Of a stretch of 64,000 nt of DNA, positions 47,681 to 55,151 are shown piece by piece (position 1 is the stretch's first letter; each line of letters opens with the position of its first letter). The stretch comes from Pseudoalteromonas nigrifaciens (GTDB taxonomy: Bacteria; Pseudomonadota; Gammaproteobacteria; Enterobacterales; Alteromonadaceae): assembly GCF_002221505.1 (NCBI RefSeq), contig NZ_CP011036.1, forward strand, positions 1,550,001 to 1,614,000, given 5' to 3'. Below the pieces are notes generated by a model. That model was not told the DNA's origin. It did no database searches and was given only the letters and a program-made list of their open reading frames with translations. The translations under genes were made by a program, and so were the position numbers.

Positions 47681-47902
47681 TTGAATATCAATGCTACTTT
47701 GTACGGCCAATTTGTAATCATTTTCGCGCTGATCATGGGCGCACTATGCTATTACGTAGCTCGTCGTAAAATGCAAAAGCCAGCGGCTGCGGGTTTGCTC
47801 GGTGCTGTTTTGTCACTTATTCCAATCTTTAGCGTAATTTATCTATTCATACTGCTGTTTAAAAAAGATGTTGGTTCAGCATCGGCGGCAGTAAGTGAGT
47901 AA
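47681..47902 (+). CDS. cassette 4: small two-helix membrane protein
   Basis: 73 aa from TTG 47681, with AAGGAGAG 5 nt upstream. Two membrane segments (FVIIFALIMGALCYYVA and AGLLGAVLSLIPIFSVIYLFILL) are joined by a basic loop RRKMQKP. I do not recognise a family. It begins 25 nt from the cassette start, the usual position for a cassette gene. Confidence 0.65.
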   Translation: MNINATLYGQFVIIFALIMGALCYYVARRKMQKPAAAGLLGAVLSLIPIFSVIYLFILLFKKDVGSASAAVSE

Positions 47903-47908
47903 GGTGGT

Positions 47909-47992
47909 TTATAACAAGGCCAGTCACGGCGAGGTCTTTTCCGCTGCGGCTTCGCCTTCACTACAAAGCCGCGCATGCTGGCGGCGTTAGGT
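47909..47992 (+). repeat. attC site 4 (84 bp)
   Basis: R'' TTATAAC (47909-47915) is complementary to R' at 47656. The site closes with R' GTTAGGT (47986-47992). Confidence 0.85.
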
Positions 47993-48016
47993 ATACAAGC
48001 AAACAAGGGTGCATAA

Positions 48017-48334
48017 TTGAATTATTTAAATTGGTTACAAAAGGTATTTCCTAAACTGAAAGATACCCCAAATGAAATTATTATCTCATATGTTGATGAA
48101 GCGAAATCTGATACTGAACTTCTTAGAGAGTTTATTAAAGTCTTAGGAGGTTTGCTCTTTATTCTCCCGTTTAACCTATATCTTTATATCTCTGGTATTC
48201 AATCATTTACCAGTCCTTTATATTGGATGCTAGTTATTGTTTCTTTTGGTGTTGGCGGTTTTATTGGACTTTATTGTGAACAAAGATTGATTAAAAGGCG
48301 CCTTAAAAAAATAGTGCAGTTAAAGTATACCTAA
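48017..48334 (+). CDS. cassette 5: small membrane protein
   Basis: 105 aa from TTG 48017, with AAGGGTG-type ribosome site upstream. A soluble N-terminal part (about 1-45) is followed by two membrane segments (VLGGLLFILPFNLYLYISG and YWMLVIVSFGVGGFIGLYC) and a basic tail. The stop codon TAA (48332-48334) lies inside the R'' box ACCTAAC of the next attC. Function unknown. Confidence 0.62.
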   Translation: MNYLNWLQKVFPKLKDTPNEIIISYVDEAKSDTELLREFIKVLGGLLFILPFNLYLYISGIQSFTSPLYWMLVIVSFGVGGFIGLYCEQRLIKRRLKKIVQLKYT

Positions 48335-48337
48335 CAA
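48329..48337 (+). repeat. attC site 5, left part (R'' box) cut by an insertion sequence
   Basis: ACCTAACAA; R'' is complementary to GTTAGGT at 47986. An IS110-type end follows at once. The right half of the site is not seen in the window. Confidence 0.72.
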
Positions 48338-48567
48338 CACGCCCTGAGGCTCACCACTAGTAAAATTTAGCTATTAATTGCAAATTTTACTAGTGGTGAG
48401 CCTCTGCGTTTTAATGCTGCTAAATACGTCGATTCATCTTAGGGTGTATTCGTTTTCCAACACCTAAATACAATCTTTATCCATTTAAATGCCAGCGATT
48501 AAATAATGCTTTTATGTGGCTTGCCCTTAGCTTTTTGTTGCTCATAATACGCTTTAGCCCAAAATGC
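48338..48567 (-). pseudogene. remnant of a second IS110-type element (transposase C-terminus)
   Basis: It starts with the same 12 bases as the first element (CACGCCCTGAGG). On the minus strand it encodes YAFWAKAYYEQQKAKGKPHK and then LAFKW..FRCWKTNTP, closely related to the C-terminal part of the 43703-44735 transposase, but with two in-frame stops. It is cut at 48567 by the IS21-type element and the rest is missing. A 23-bp perfect inverted repeat (48346-48368 and 48382-48404) lies at its end. Confidence 0.82.
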
Positions 48568-48644
48568 GTATTCCGGTGATGGTGAACACCGATTCCGGTT
48601 TTATCGTGAACACTTAAATTCCACGCATTGGGTTCATGACATTT

Positions 48645-49400
48645 TTAACCTAAGTGTTCACGATGGTCAATTTTAGATTGAATTTTTCTCATAGACTCCC
48701 CCTTTAATTTTATCCGATGAGCATTGTGCATTAGTCGATCTAAAATGGCATCGGCTAAGGTATTATCGCCGATGGATTGATGCCATTCTTCGGTGGGTAA
48801 TTGACTGATGATGGCGGTTGATGAACTGCCGTGCCTATCATCCATGATCTCCATTAAGTCATTTCGTTGTGCCGCTTTAAGTGGCTCAAGCCCCCAATCA
48901 TCTAAAACGAGTAAGTCGATCTTAGCGAGTGACTGTAACATTCGACTGTAAGTGCCATCTGCTTTGGCTTGTGTCAGCGCAAGCATCAACCTTGAGAGTC
49001 GGTAATATTTAACGCTGTAGCCTTTCATGCATCCTGTATGCGCAAGCGCACAAGTGATATAGGTTTTACCGCTACCGCAAGGGCCTGTGATGAGTAAGTT
49101 TTGTGATTTATTCAGCCAATCACATTGCAGTAGCGATGCCATCATCGATTGATTGAGACCTCGCGGGTGATGATAATCTATGTCTCTGGCGTTAGCGGCT
49201 AATTTAAGTTTTGCCGCTTTAAGTAAGCGTTGTTGTTTTCGGCTCTCTCGGTCTTGGGCTTCACTGTCTGCTAGCAGTTGTAGTCGCTCATCGAAGGACA
49301 ACCCTTCATAAGTACTTGGTTGTTCTATTTGGCTCACTAAGGCGTTGGCCATACCACTGAGTTTGAGTTGACGAAGCTGAGTTATCGTTTGTTCTAACAT
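48645..49400 (-). CDS. istB: IS21 helper ATPase IstB
   Basis: 251 aa AAA+ protein. Walker A GPCGSGKTYI and Walker B LLVLDDWGLEP are intact, as is the DnaC/IstB-type C-terminus (STAIISQLP, AILDRLMHNAHRIKLKGESMRK). It assists IstA in target selection. It follows istA by 14 nt. Confidence 0.94.
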   Translation of the reverse strand: MLEQTITQLRQLKLSGMANALVSQIEQPSTYEGLSFDERLQLLADSEAQDRESRKQQRLLKAAKLKLAANARDIDYHHPRGLNQSMMASLLQCDWLNKSQNLLITGPCGSGKTYITCALAHTGCMKGYSVKYYRLSRLMLALTQAKADGTYSRMLQSLAKIDLLVLDDWGLEPLKAAQRNDLMEIMDDRHGSSSTAIISQLPTEEWHQSIGDNTLADAILDRLMHNAHRIKLKGESMRKIQSKIDHREHLG

Positions 49401-49414
49401 AGAATTTCCTTACC

Positions 49415-50959
49415 TTAATGGAAGCTTTTAGGACCACGGATATTTTCATGGGATTGTGGCAATAACGTCGACGGCTCTTCTTGCGTTCGCGGCAATTTAT
49501 CTTGGTTGCTACTGAGTATGTCTTTGATATGTTTTAACCGATATAAACTGTATTGATTGGCTATCGCACAGGCGTTATTGAGCCGATCGGCGGGATAGCT
49601 TCTTGATAGGTTGAGTAAGCCTAAGCACACACGATACGCTTGTTCTTCATGTTGTTTCTGTGCCAATTGTGCTTTCACCCAGAGCAAAACGTCATCTCCA
49701 ATATCTTTCGCCCAATTCATTAAACGCCCTGGTGACCATTTATGATGCTTCTCATGCTTTACAGGCATGTGCTCGGATGTGGTGGTCATGCCCGGATGAT
49801 ATTTTCTCGGGTGACTGGTGATGCGTTTATGCTTGAAATAAGCCTCAATCAAGTTGTCTTTGGCATGAAGTTCAAGCTTTTCACCCACCAAGTGATGGGG
49901 TACCGAGTAAAGATGGTTATCATACTGAACGTGATAATCAATATTCACTTTGACGTGTTTAATATCCGTGAATTGATAAGCTAGTTTGGGCATGGGCGCG
50001 AGGGCGGGTTTGTCGATTGACTCGAACCATGATTGTCGTGTCCCACTCAGTTGCTTAAAGGGCTTATTATTGACCTCAAGCAGTAAGGCTTTGATGCAAT
50101 GGTTTAGCTCAGCTAATGAGAAAAAGGTTTGGTGTCGTAACTTGGCGAGTATCCAGCGTTCAATGATTTGCACGCCCACTTCGGCCTTGGCTTTATCTTG
50201 TGGTTTTCTGGGACGAGCAGGCACAATCACGGTGCCATAATGCGCGGCCAATTGCTGATAACTCGGGTTAACATCAGGGTCGTAGCGACACGCTTTACTG
50301 ACACCACTGCGTAAATTATCGGGGATAACCATGTCAGGTATACCGCCGATAAATTCAAATGCTCGCACGTGACTGCCGATCCAGTCGGGTAGACTTTGGC
50401 TCCAGGTTGCTTCACAAAATGTATAATTTGATGCGCCCATCACCGCCACGAATATCTGGGCGAACTTCACTTCACCCGTCGCATTACAAACAATGGGCAT
50501 CGTTTGACCCGCATAATCGACAAAGAGTTTTTCTCCTGCTTTATGCACTTGTCGCATCGAACGTTTTTGCTTTTTAAGCCAGGTCATATAGCGATCGCAG
50601 AACTGAGAATAGCTGTAACAACGATTCGGATATTGCTGAGTATATTCTTCCCAGAGTAAGTTCTTGGTGACGCCTTTGCCCGTTAATTCTTTTCGAATGG
50701 CTGGCCAATCTGGCACTTCAAATCGCTGGGATGGCCGAGTGTCGGCGCGAGGATAGAACTGACTAGCAAGCACAGAATCATCAAGCTCGTCGGGCAGTGG
50801 CCAACTTAACGATAAAGCTCTGGCTTTAGTGAGTAGTTTTTGAATACCACCGACACTGATCTTAGTGCTGGCACTTATTTTTCTGACACTGAGTTGGGCA
50901 GCAAAATGTAGCCTCAACACTTCTCGAATTTTACGCATTGTGATCCTCTTAGTCGCCAT
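49415..50959 (-). CDS. istA: IS21 transposase IstA
   Basis: 514 aa. The N-terminal helix-turn-helix (IREVLRLHFAAQLSVRKISASTKIS) is followed by a DDE rve domain: KLFVDYAGQTMPI, PDMVIPDNLRSGVSK and KDKAKAEVGVQIIERWI with the last Glu, then a C-terminal Mu-type domain. It looks intact. Confidence 0.94.
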   Translation of the reverse strand: MATKRITMRKIREVLRLHFAAQLSVRKISASTKISVGGIQKLLTKARALSLSWPLPDELDDSVLASQFYPRADTRPSQRFEVPDWPAIRKELTGKGVTKNLLWEEYTQQYPNRCYSYSQFCDRYMTWLKKQKRSMRQVHKAGEKLFVDYAGQTMPIVCNATGEVKFAQIFVAVMGASNYTFCEATWSQSLPDWIGSHVRAFEFIGGIPDMVIPDNLRSGVSKACRYDPDVNPSYQQLAAHYGTVIVPARPRKPQDKAKAEVGVQIIERWILAKLRHQTFFSLAELNHCIKALLLEVNNKPFKQLSGTRQSWFESIDKPALAPMPKLAYQFTDIKHVKVNIDYHVQYDNHLYSVPHHLVGEKLELHAKDNLIEAYFKHKRITSHPRKYHPGMTTTSEHMPVKHEKHHKWSPGRLMNWAKDIGDDVLLWVKAQLAQKQHEEQAYRVCLGLLNLSRSYPADRLNNACAIANQYSLYRLKHIKDILSSNQDKLPRTQEEPSTLLPQSHENIRGPKSFH

Positions 50960-51164
50960 ATCCCTTCCTCAGTAATACAAAAAGGAAATAGCTTAACAAA
51001 GTAATTAATAATCAATGCGTTGAAATTGTACTGGTTTGGTGTGAACACCGATTCCGGAAAATCAGTCAAAAGTGTTCACGATAAAACCGGAATGAGCGTT
51101 CACGCTAAAACCAGAACGGGTGTTCACGATGGGCCGGAATCACTGTTCACGATGCTCCGGAATA

Positions 51165-51414
51165 TGCACAAAACGGATAACTAATAAAAAGCCAGTTCTC
51201 TCAACAGCTAGCCTCATGAAAATGAGGGGGAGCTTTAAAAAAGCCAATTAAAACACCCAATTAAAACAATACCTAGCTCTCACTTTATATTCTGCATAAA
51301 ATAACGTAATAAATTGAACCAAAATAGGAACTCGGCTATGGTTTGTTTATCAATAAAAACAAATAAAAAACGAGTTAATATACAGGCTCGTTATGTGAAA
51401 AGGGATTTTTAATA
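51165..51414. other. right flank of the cassette/IS region
   Basis: No gene. CCTCAT(gaaa)ATGAGG at about 51212-51227, within an AGCT...AGCT outer pair followed by T, could be a terminator. No attC half-site is found here to match site 5. Confidence 0.4.
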
Positions 51415-51711
51415 ATGGCACTTTTTTATATTTCACTCGGAGCTGTTTTCTTTTTAATTGCTATAGCTTGGTTTGGGTTTGTAGCTTTATATTCCCAAGT
51501 AGAAAATTCAGGATTCGGTTTTGGTTTTATTATGGGGGTACTTCCTACGTTACTTAGCATGTTGCTTATAGTGCCTAGTACGCTGTATAGAACTGTTTTT
51601 GTATTTACGCAAAAGCCAAAGCAAACAATGAAAGATAAACTTACTTTAGTAATTGGGCTGCTAATCACCTTACTTTATAGTGGTGCCATTATTAAGTTAG
51701 CTTTCACATAA
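51415..51711 (+). CDS. small three-helix membrane protein of unknown function
   Basis: 98 aa, hydrophobic: LFYISLGAVFFLIAIAWFGFVALYS, FGFIMGVLPTLLSMLLIVPSTLYRTVF and LTLVIGLLITLLYSGAIIKLAF. The start ATG 51415 has AAGGGA 12 nt upstream. I do not recognise the family. It converges on the TRIC-channel gene with 16 nt between stops. Confidence 0.55.
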   Translation: MALFYISLGAVFFLIAIAWFGFVALYSQVENSGFGFGFIMGVLPTLLSMLLIVPSTLYRTVFVFTQKPKQTMKDKLTLVIGLLITLLYSGAIIKLAFT

Positions 51712-51727
51712 TAACATGCAATATTAG

Positions 51728-52345
51728 TTACTTAGCGGGTTCTAATAAACTAAACACAGGTAAGCGCCATTTAAAGCGTACCGATGCCATACGTATTAAG
51801 TACCCTGTAACTAAGCTAACAATAATACTTATATTGTCATCAATATTATAGTGATGCAGTGCTAGGTATAAACACGCCACAATAAGTGAAACGCTGGCAT
51901 ACAGCTCGTGGTGTAATACTAATGGCGCTTGACGACATATTAAATCACGTAACAAACCACCAAATACGCCAGTAACTATAGCTGCAACCACGCAAATACC
52001 ATAGTGTAAACCCATATTTAGCCCAACTTGGCAGCCAATAATACTAAAAGCAGCTAGGCCAAGGGCATCTAGGCGCATAAATATGCCTTTAAACTTAACT
52101 ACCCATTTAGCCAACCAAGTGGTGATAATGCCGGCCATACAGGTAATTAATAAATACTCTGGATTTTGTACCCACGTAAGCGGGTAGTTACCTAGTAAAA
52201 TATCTCGAACGCTACCACCACCTATGGCGGTGGCACTGGCTACCAAGCTAACGCCAAACCAGTCCATTTTCATTCGGCCAGCGCTTAGGGCTCCGGTCAT
52301 GGCTTCTGCTGTAATACCAATAATAAAAACAATACTTAATAGCAT
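51728..52345 (-). CDS. TRIC-family cation channel (YadS/UPF0126-like)
   Basis: 205 aa with seven hydrophobic segments and two glycine-rich repeats GGGSVRDILLG and FGGLLRDLIC, each in the pattern GGxxRDxL of trimeric intracellular cation channels. Bacterial TRIC proteins pass K+ or Na+; the physiological use here is unknown. Probably monocistronic. Confidence 0.88.
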   Translation of the reverse strand: MLLSIVFIIGITAEAMTGALSAGRMKMDWFGVSLVASATAIGGGSVRDILLGNYPLTWVQNPEYLLITCMAGIITTWLAKWVVKFKGIFMRLDALGLAAFSIIGCQVGLNMGLHYGICVVAAIVTGVFGGLLRDLICRQAPLVLHHELYASVSLIVACLYLALHHYNIDDNISIIVSLVTGYLIRMASVRFKWRLPVFSLLEPAK

Positions 52346-52638
52346 GAGATAGTCACTTGAAATTTACACTTATAATAAAGGCGTGATTGTATAGATAAAA
52401 TAGCAAAATAACGAGTGAGAAATCACGCTAAAAACGCTTACTTCAGATAAGAAAAACTAATACGAAACTTATGCGTAAATAGGCTGTTAAATTGGGGTGA
52501 ACCTTTGGGTTGGTTGTAAAAGGTGAAGGACAATAGGCCGCAAACAATAAAATAAGTTACTTTGAATTTTAAGCCGTTATTGCCCTAGAGCCACTTTATA
52601 TTGTTGGGTGGTATTTAAAAGCAAGGTAATGCAGGCTG

Positions 52639-53655
52639 TTAACTTGAGCCTCGGGCAATTAATATTGGCGGGAGTAGGGTACTTTGTACTGCTTCGCCTC
52701 GAATTAGTTTTAATAGATTTTCTACCAACATTTGTCCGGCTACTGTGGTGTTTTGTTCTATCGTGGTTAAAGGTGGGTTGGTATAGCTGGCAATGGCGAT
52801 GTTATCGAAACCTATTACGGCAACATCTTTTGGTACGCTAATACCGGCTTCTTTGAGTGCGCGTATTGCACCAATGGCTATTAAATCGCTGGCTGCAAAG
52901 AGTGCATTAAATTTTATGTTATTGGCTATTAGTGAGCGAGTGGCATGATACCCCGACTCTTCAGTCGATATTGCATTTGCTGTTTTACGTTCGTTTAAGG
53001 TTACGTTATTAGCGCTTAGTTCATCTTTAAAACCTTGAAAACGGGCAAAAAACTCAGGGCTATGATCCGATGCGTCGCCTATAAACGCGCAGTCGGTTCT
53101 GTTGCGCGCAATTAAATGCGCTGCAGCTAGTTTTCCGCCACCATAATTGTCGCAGCACACAGTCAGATCGGGGCGATTGTCGACCGTTGCACCCCAACAA
53201 ACAAACTTGGTGTTTTGCTCAAGCAGGGTGTTAAATTTAGGTTGATAATCTAAGTAATCACCATAACCGAGTAAAATAATACCATCGGCGCGGTGGCTAT
53301 CTTCGTAGTCGGCTTGCCAATCGGCACTGGCCGATTGAAACGACACCAGTAAATCGTAACCTTCTTTAGCACAAGCGCGGGTAATACTGCCTAGCATGGC
53401 TAAAAAAAACGGGTTAATTTGTGATTCATCAGAGGTTGGATCTTCAAACAATAATAGCGCTAAGGTGCTACTTTGTTGGGTGCGTAAATTGCTGGCGTTT
53501 TTGTCTACTTTATAGTTGAGTTTTTTAGCTATATCGAAAACGCGCTTACGGGTTTCTTCGTTTACCAAGGGGCTGTTACGTAAAGCACGAGATACAGTTG
53601 ATTGCGATACTCCAGCATAATGGGCTATATCAAATGACGTTGCTTTACCTTTCAT
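52639..53655 (-). CDS. LacI-family regulator, probable maltodextrin repressor
   Basis: 338 aa from ATG 53655; GTG 53661 is possible. The helix-turn-helix TSFDIAHYAGVSQSTVSRALR is followed by a hinge (DKNASNLRTQQ) that lacks the common PNxxAR form and by a periplasmic-binding-like sensor domain (GFDNIAIASYTNPPLTTIEQN). Its place near glk, in a locus of alpha-glucan genes, makes it the best candidate for the repressor that binds the ATACGTAT palindromes at 28783, 29193 and 35594. That pairing is inference. It is divergent from glk. Confidence 0.82.
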   Translation of the reverse strand: MKGKATSFDIAHYAGVSQSTVSRALRNSPLVNEETRKRVFDIAKKLNYKVDKNASNLRTQQSSTLALLLFEDPTSDESQINPFFLAMLGSITRACAKEGYDLLVSFQSASADWQADYEDSHRADGIILLGYGDYLDYQPKFNTLLEQNTKFVCWGATVDNRPDLTVCCDNYGGGKLAAAHLIARNRTDCAFIGDASDHSPEFFARFQGFKDELSANNVTLNERKTANAISTEESGYHATRSLIANNIKFNALFAASDLIAIGAIRALKEAGISVPKDVAVIGFDNIAIASYTNPPLTTIEQNTTVAGQMLVENLLKLIRGEAVQSTLLPPILIARGSS

Positions 53656-53748
53656 GAGCACTACTTAAATAACAAAGAGAATAATGCAGCCATTCTCGTT
53701 TATTAATGATTTATTTCAAGCTAATTTATCAATTAAGCACTTTTTTAG

Positions 53749-53778
53749 TTGATCTACCCATGACACCGGTGTCATAAT
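53749..53778 (+). promoter_or_regulatory. promoter overlapped by a LacI-type operator
   Basis: A -35-like TTGATC (53749-53754) and a -10-like CATAAT (53773-53778) are 18 bp apart. The perfect 14-bp palindrome TGACACCGGTGTCA (53761-53774) lies between them, so a bound repressor would block polymerase. The same palindrome occurs twice before edd. Confidence 0.72.
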
Positions 53779-53784
53779 GAGGGC

Positions 53785-53846
53785 GTTTTATCATTTTGTT
53801 GTCAAAACGTATTGGCTGCCTATATTTTTATAGGCAGCATTTTTTT
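53785..53846 (+). ncRNA. candidate small RNA or attenuated leader
   Basis: A transcript from the promoter at 53749-53778 should start near 53785 and would meet the terminator at 53815-53846, giving about 60 nt. Its 5' half can form a hairpin (CGTTTT at 53784-53789 with AAAACG at 53804-53809). No ORF fits. It could be a free small RNA or an aborted glk leader. Confidence 0.4.
53815..53846 (+). terminator. strong intrinsic terminator upstream of glk
   Basis: GCTGCCTATA (53815-53824) pairs perfectly with TATAGGCAGC (53829-53838), loop TTTT, then A and T7. It faces the plus strand, though no coding gene ends here. Confidence 0.88.
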
Positions 53847-54126
53847 ACTGTGATAGCTGCTTTGGGGTGATAGCCTAAAGTAATAAAAAGAACAATGGGT
53901 TACCCGTTGTAAAATAATAAGCATGAATCGCTTATACTAATCGCATTAAAGAGTGGACTATTAAAACGCAAAAAAAATACCGCCAAAAAATGGTTTAATC
54001 ACAAGGCGAAAGTAATCATATAGAGTTGTTTTATATGAATTGTTTTAACGCAGTGAGTAAGTTATTTAATTAGTTAAAATGTTCATTTTTTTAATAAGAT
54101 TAGTATTATACAAAAGAGATAACACT

Positions 54127-55125
54127 ATGAGCTTACACTCTTCTGCCCAATTTGATCCTATTTTAGTTGCCGATATTGGTGGTACCAATGCGCGGTTTGC
54201 ACTAATTACTGCCTTTGATGCAGCAAAAAACGAATTTGTTATAGAATATAATCATACCTTTCCTAGTGCCGACTTTGGCTCGTTACAAAATGCAACACGC
54301 CATTATTTATCAACTGTGCCTCATATTAAACCTGTGCGCGCGTGTTTGGCAGTGGCAGGCCCTATAAAAGCAGGGCAGGTTCACCTTACTAATTTAGGTT
54401 GGCATTTTAGCGTTAGTGAGTTTAAACAGGCTTTTTCTTTTTTGCAGCTTGAAATTATTAACGACTTTGCTGCATTTGCCTACGCTGCCCCTTATTTAGA
54501 TAGTAACCAAAATGTGGTTATTAAAGCAGGGCAAGCCGATGAAAACTCAAACATTGCAGTTATGGGCCCAGGCACAGGATTTGGTGCAGCTTGCCTAGTT
54601 AGAACAGCGCAGTCTAGTGCGGTGCTTAGCTCTGAAGGCGGGCATATTTCGCTGGCTGCCGTTACCGATTTAGATGCAAAGTTACTTATAGAATTACGCA
54701 AAGAACATCCGCATGTGTCTTTAGAAACTGTTTTTTCAGGCCCGGGTATTGCCCATTTATATAAAGCGATGGCGGCGGTTAAAGGTATTACTGCTAAGCA
54801 TTTAGATGCCGCGCAAATTAGTAATTTAGCCAATACAGGCGAGTGTGAGGTTTGCGATGCAACTCTAAACCAGTTTTGTGACTGGCTTGGCAGTGCCGCA
54901 GGCGATTTAGCATTAGCTTATGGTGCGTTGGGCGGTTTATTTATTGGCGGTGGTATATTGCCACGCATGCAATCGCGCTTGTTAGAGAGTCGTTTTGTTG
55001 AACGTTTTTCACAAAAAGGTATTATGTCGCAATATAACGGGCAAGTTCCTGTTACGCTAGTAACCCAAGATAATATACCTTTGATTGGCGCTGCGGCGTG
55101 TTTGCATAATAGTAAGCAGGAATAA
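54127..55125 (+). CDS. glk: glucokinase
   Basis: 332 aa from ATG 54127 (the frame opens earlier, at 54079). The ATP site DIGGTNARFALI is at the start; VAGPI, LEIINDFAAFAYA with the catalytic Asp, MGPGTGFGAACL and EGGHISLA are all present, as in E. coli-type Glk. It phosphorylates cytoplasmic glucose to glucose-6-phosphate with ATP, which is needed when glucose arrives by maltodextrin hydrolysis and not by a PTS. It is followed 26 nt later by a LacI regulator gene. Confidence 0.94.
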   Translation: MSLHSSAQFDPILVADIGGTNARFALITAFDAAKNEFVIEYNHTFPSADFGSLQNATRHYLSTVPHIKPVRACLAVAGPIKAGQVHLTNLGWHFSVSEFKQAFSFLQLEIINDFAAFAYAAPYLDSNQNVVIKAGQADENSNIAVMGPGTGFGAACLVRTAQSSAVLSSEGGHISLAAVTDLDAKLLIELRKEHPHVSLETVFSGPGIAHLYKAMAAVKGITAKHLDAAQISNLANTGECEVCDATLNQFCDWLGSAAGDLALAYGALGGLFIGGGILPRMQSRLLESRFVERFSQKGIMSQYNGQVPVTLVTQDNIPLIGAAACLHNSKQE

Positions 55126-55151
55126 TGCTGCTGGTATTTGGAAGTAAATAG

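Larger units (their letters stand above)
48568..51164 (-). mobile_element. IS21-family insertion sequence
   Basis: About 2.6 kb with istA-istB on the minus strand. Both ends begin TATTCCGG when read inward and carry several copies of a GTGAACA..ATTCCGG motif: two on the left and four direct copies on the right at 51074, 51098, 51122 and 51145, which are probable transposase-binding sites. A possible short target repeat TGC flanks it, but the exact ends are uncertain. Confidence 0.87.
53656..54126. promoter_or_regulatory. regulatory gap between the LacI gene and glk
   Basis: About 470 bases. It contains an operator inside a promoter (53749-53778) and a strong terminator (53815-53846), listed separately. 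The stretch 53850-54126 is AT-rich with no gene and should hold the glk promoter. Confidence 0.6.

Noticed and set aside
51390..51715. A cassette-like frame: GTTATGTG at 51390 before the 98-aa gene and CACATAATAAC at its end, resembling R' and R'' boxes
   Set aside because: The second box is one insertion away from complementarity, and no attC arms follow before the TRIC gene ends 13 nt later. Chance similarity or a decayed site; not counted as a cassette.
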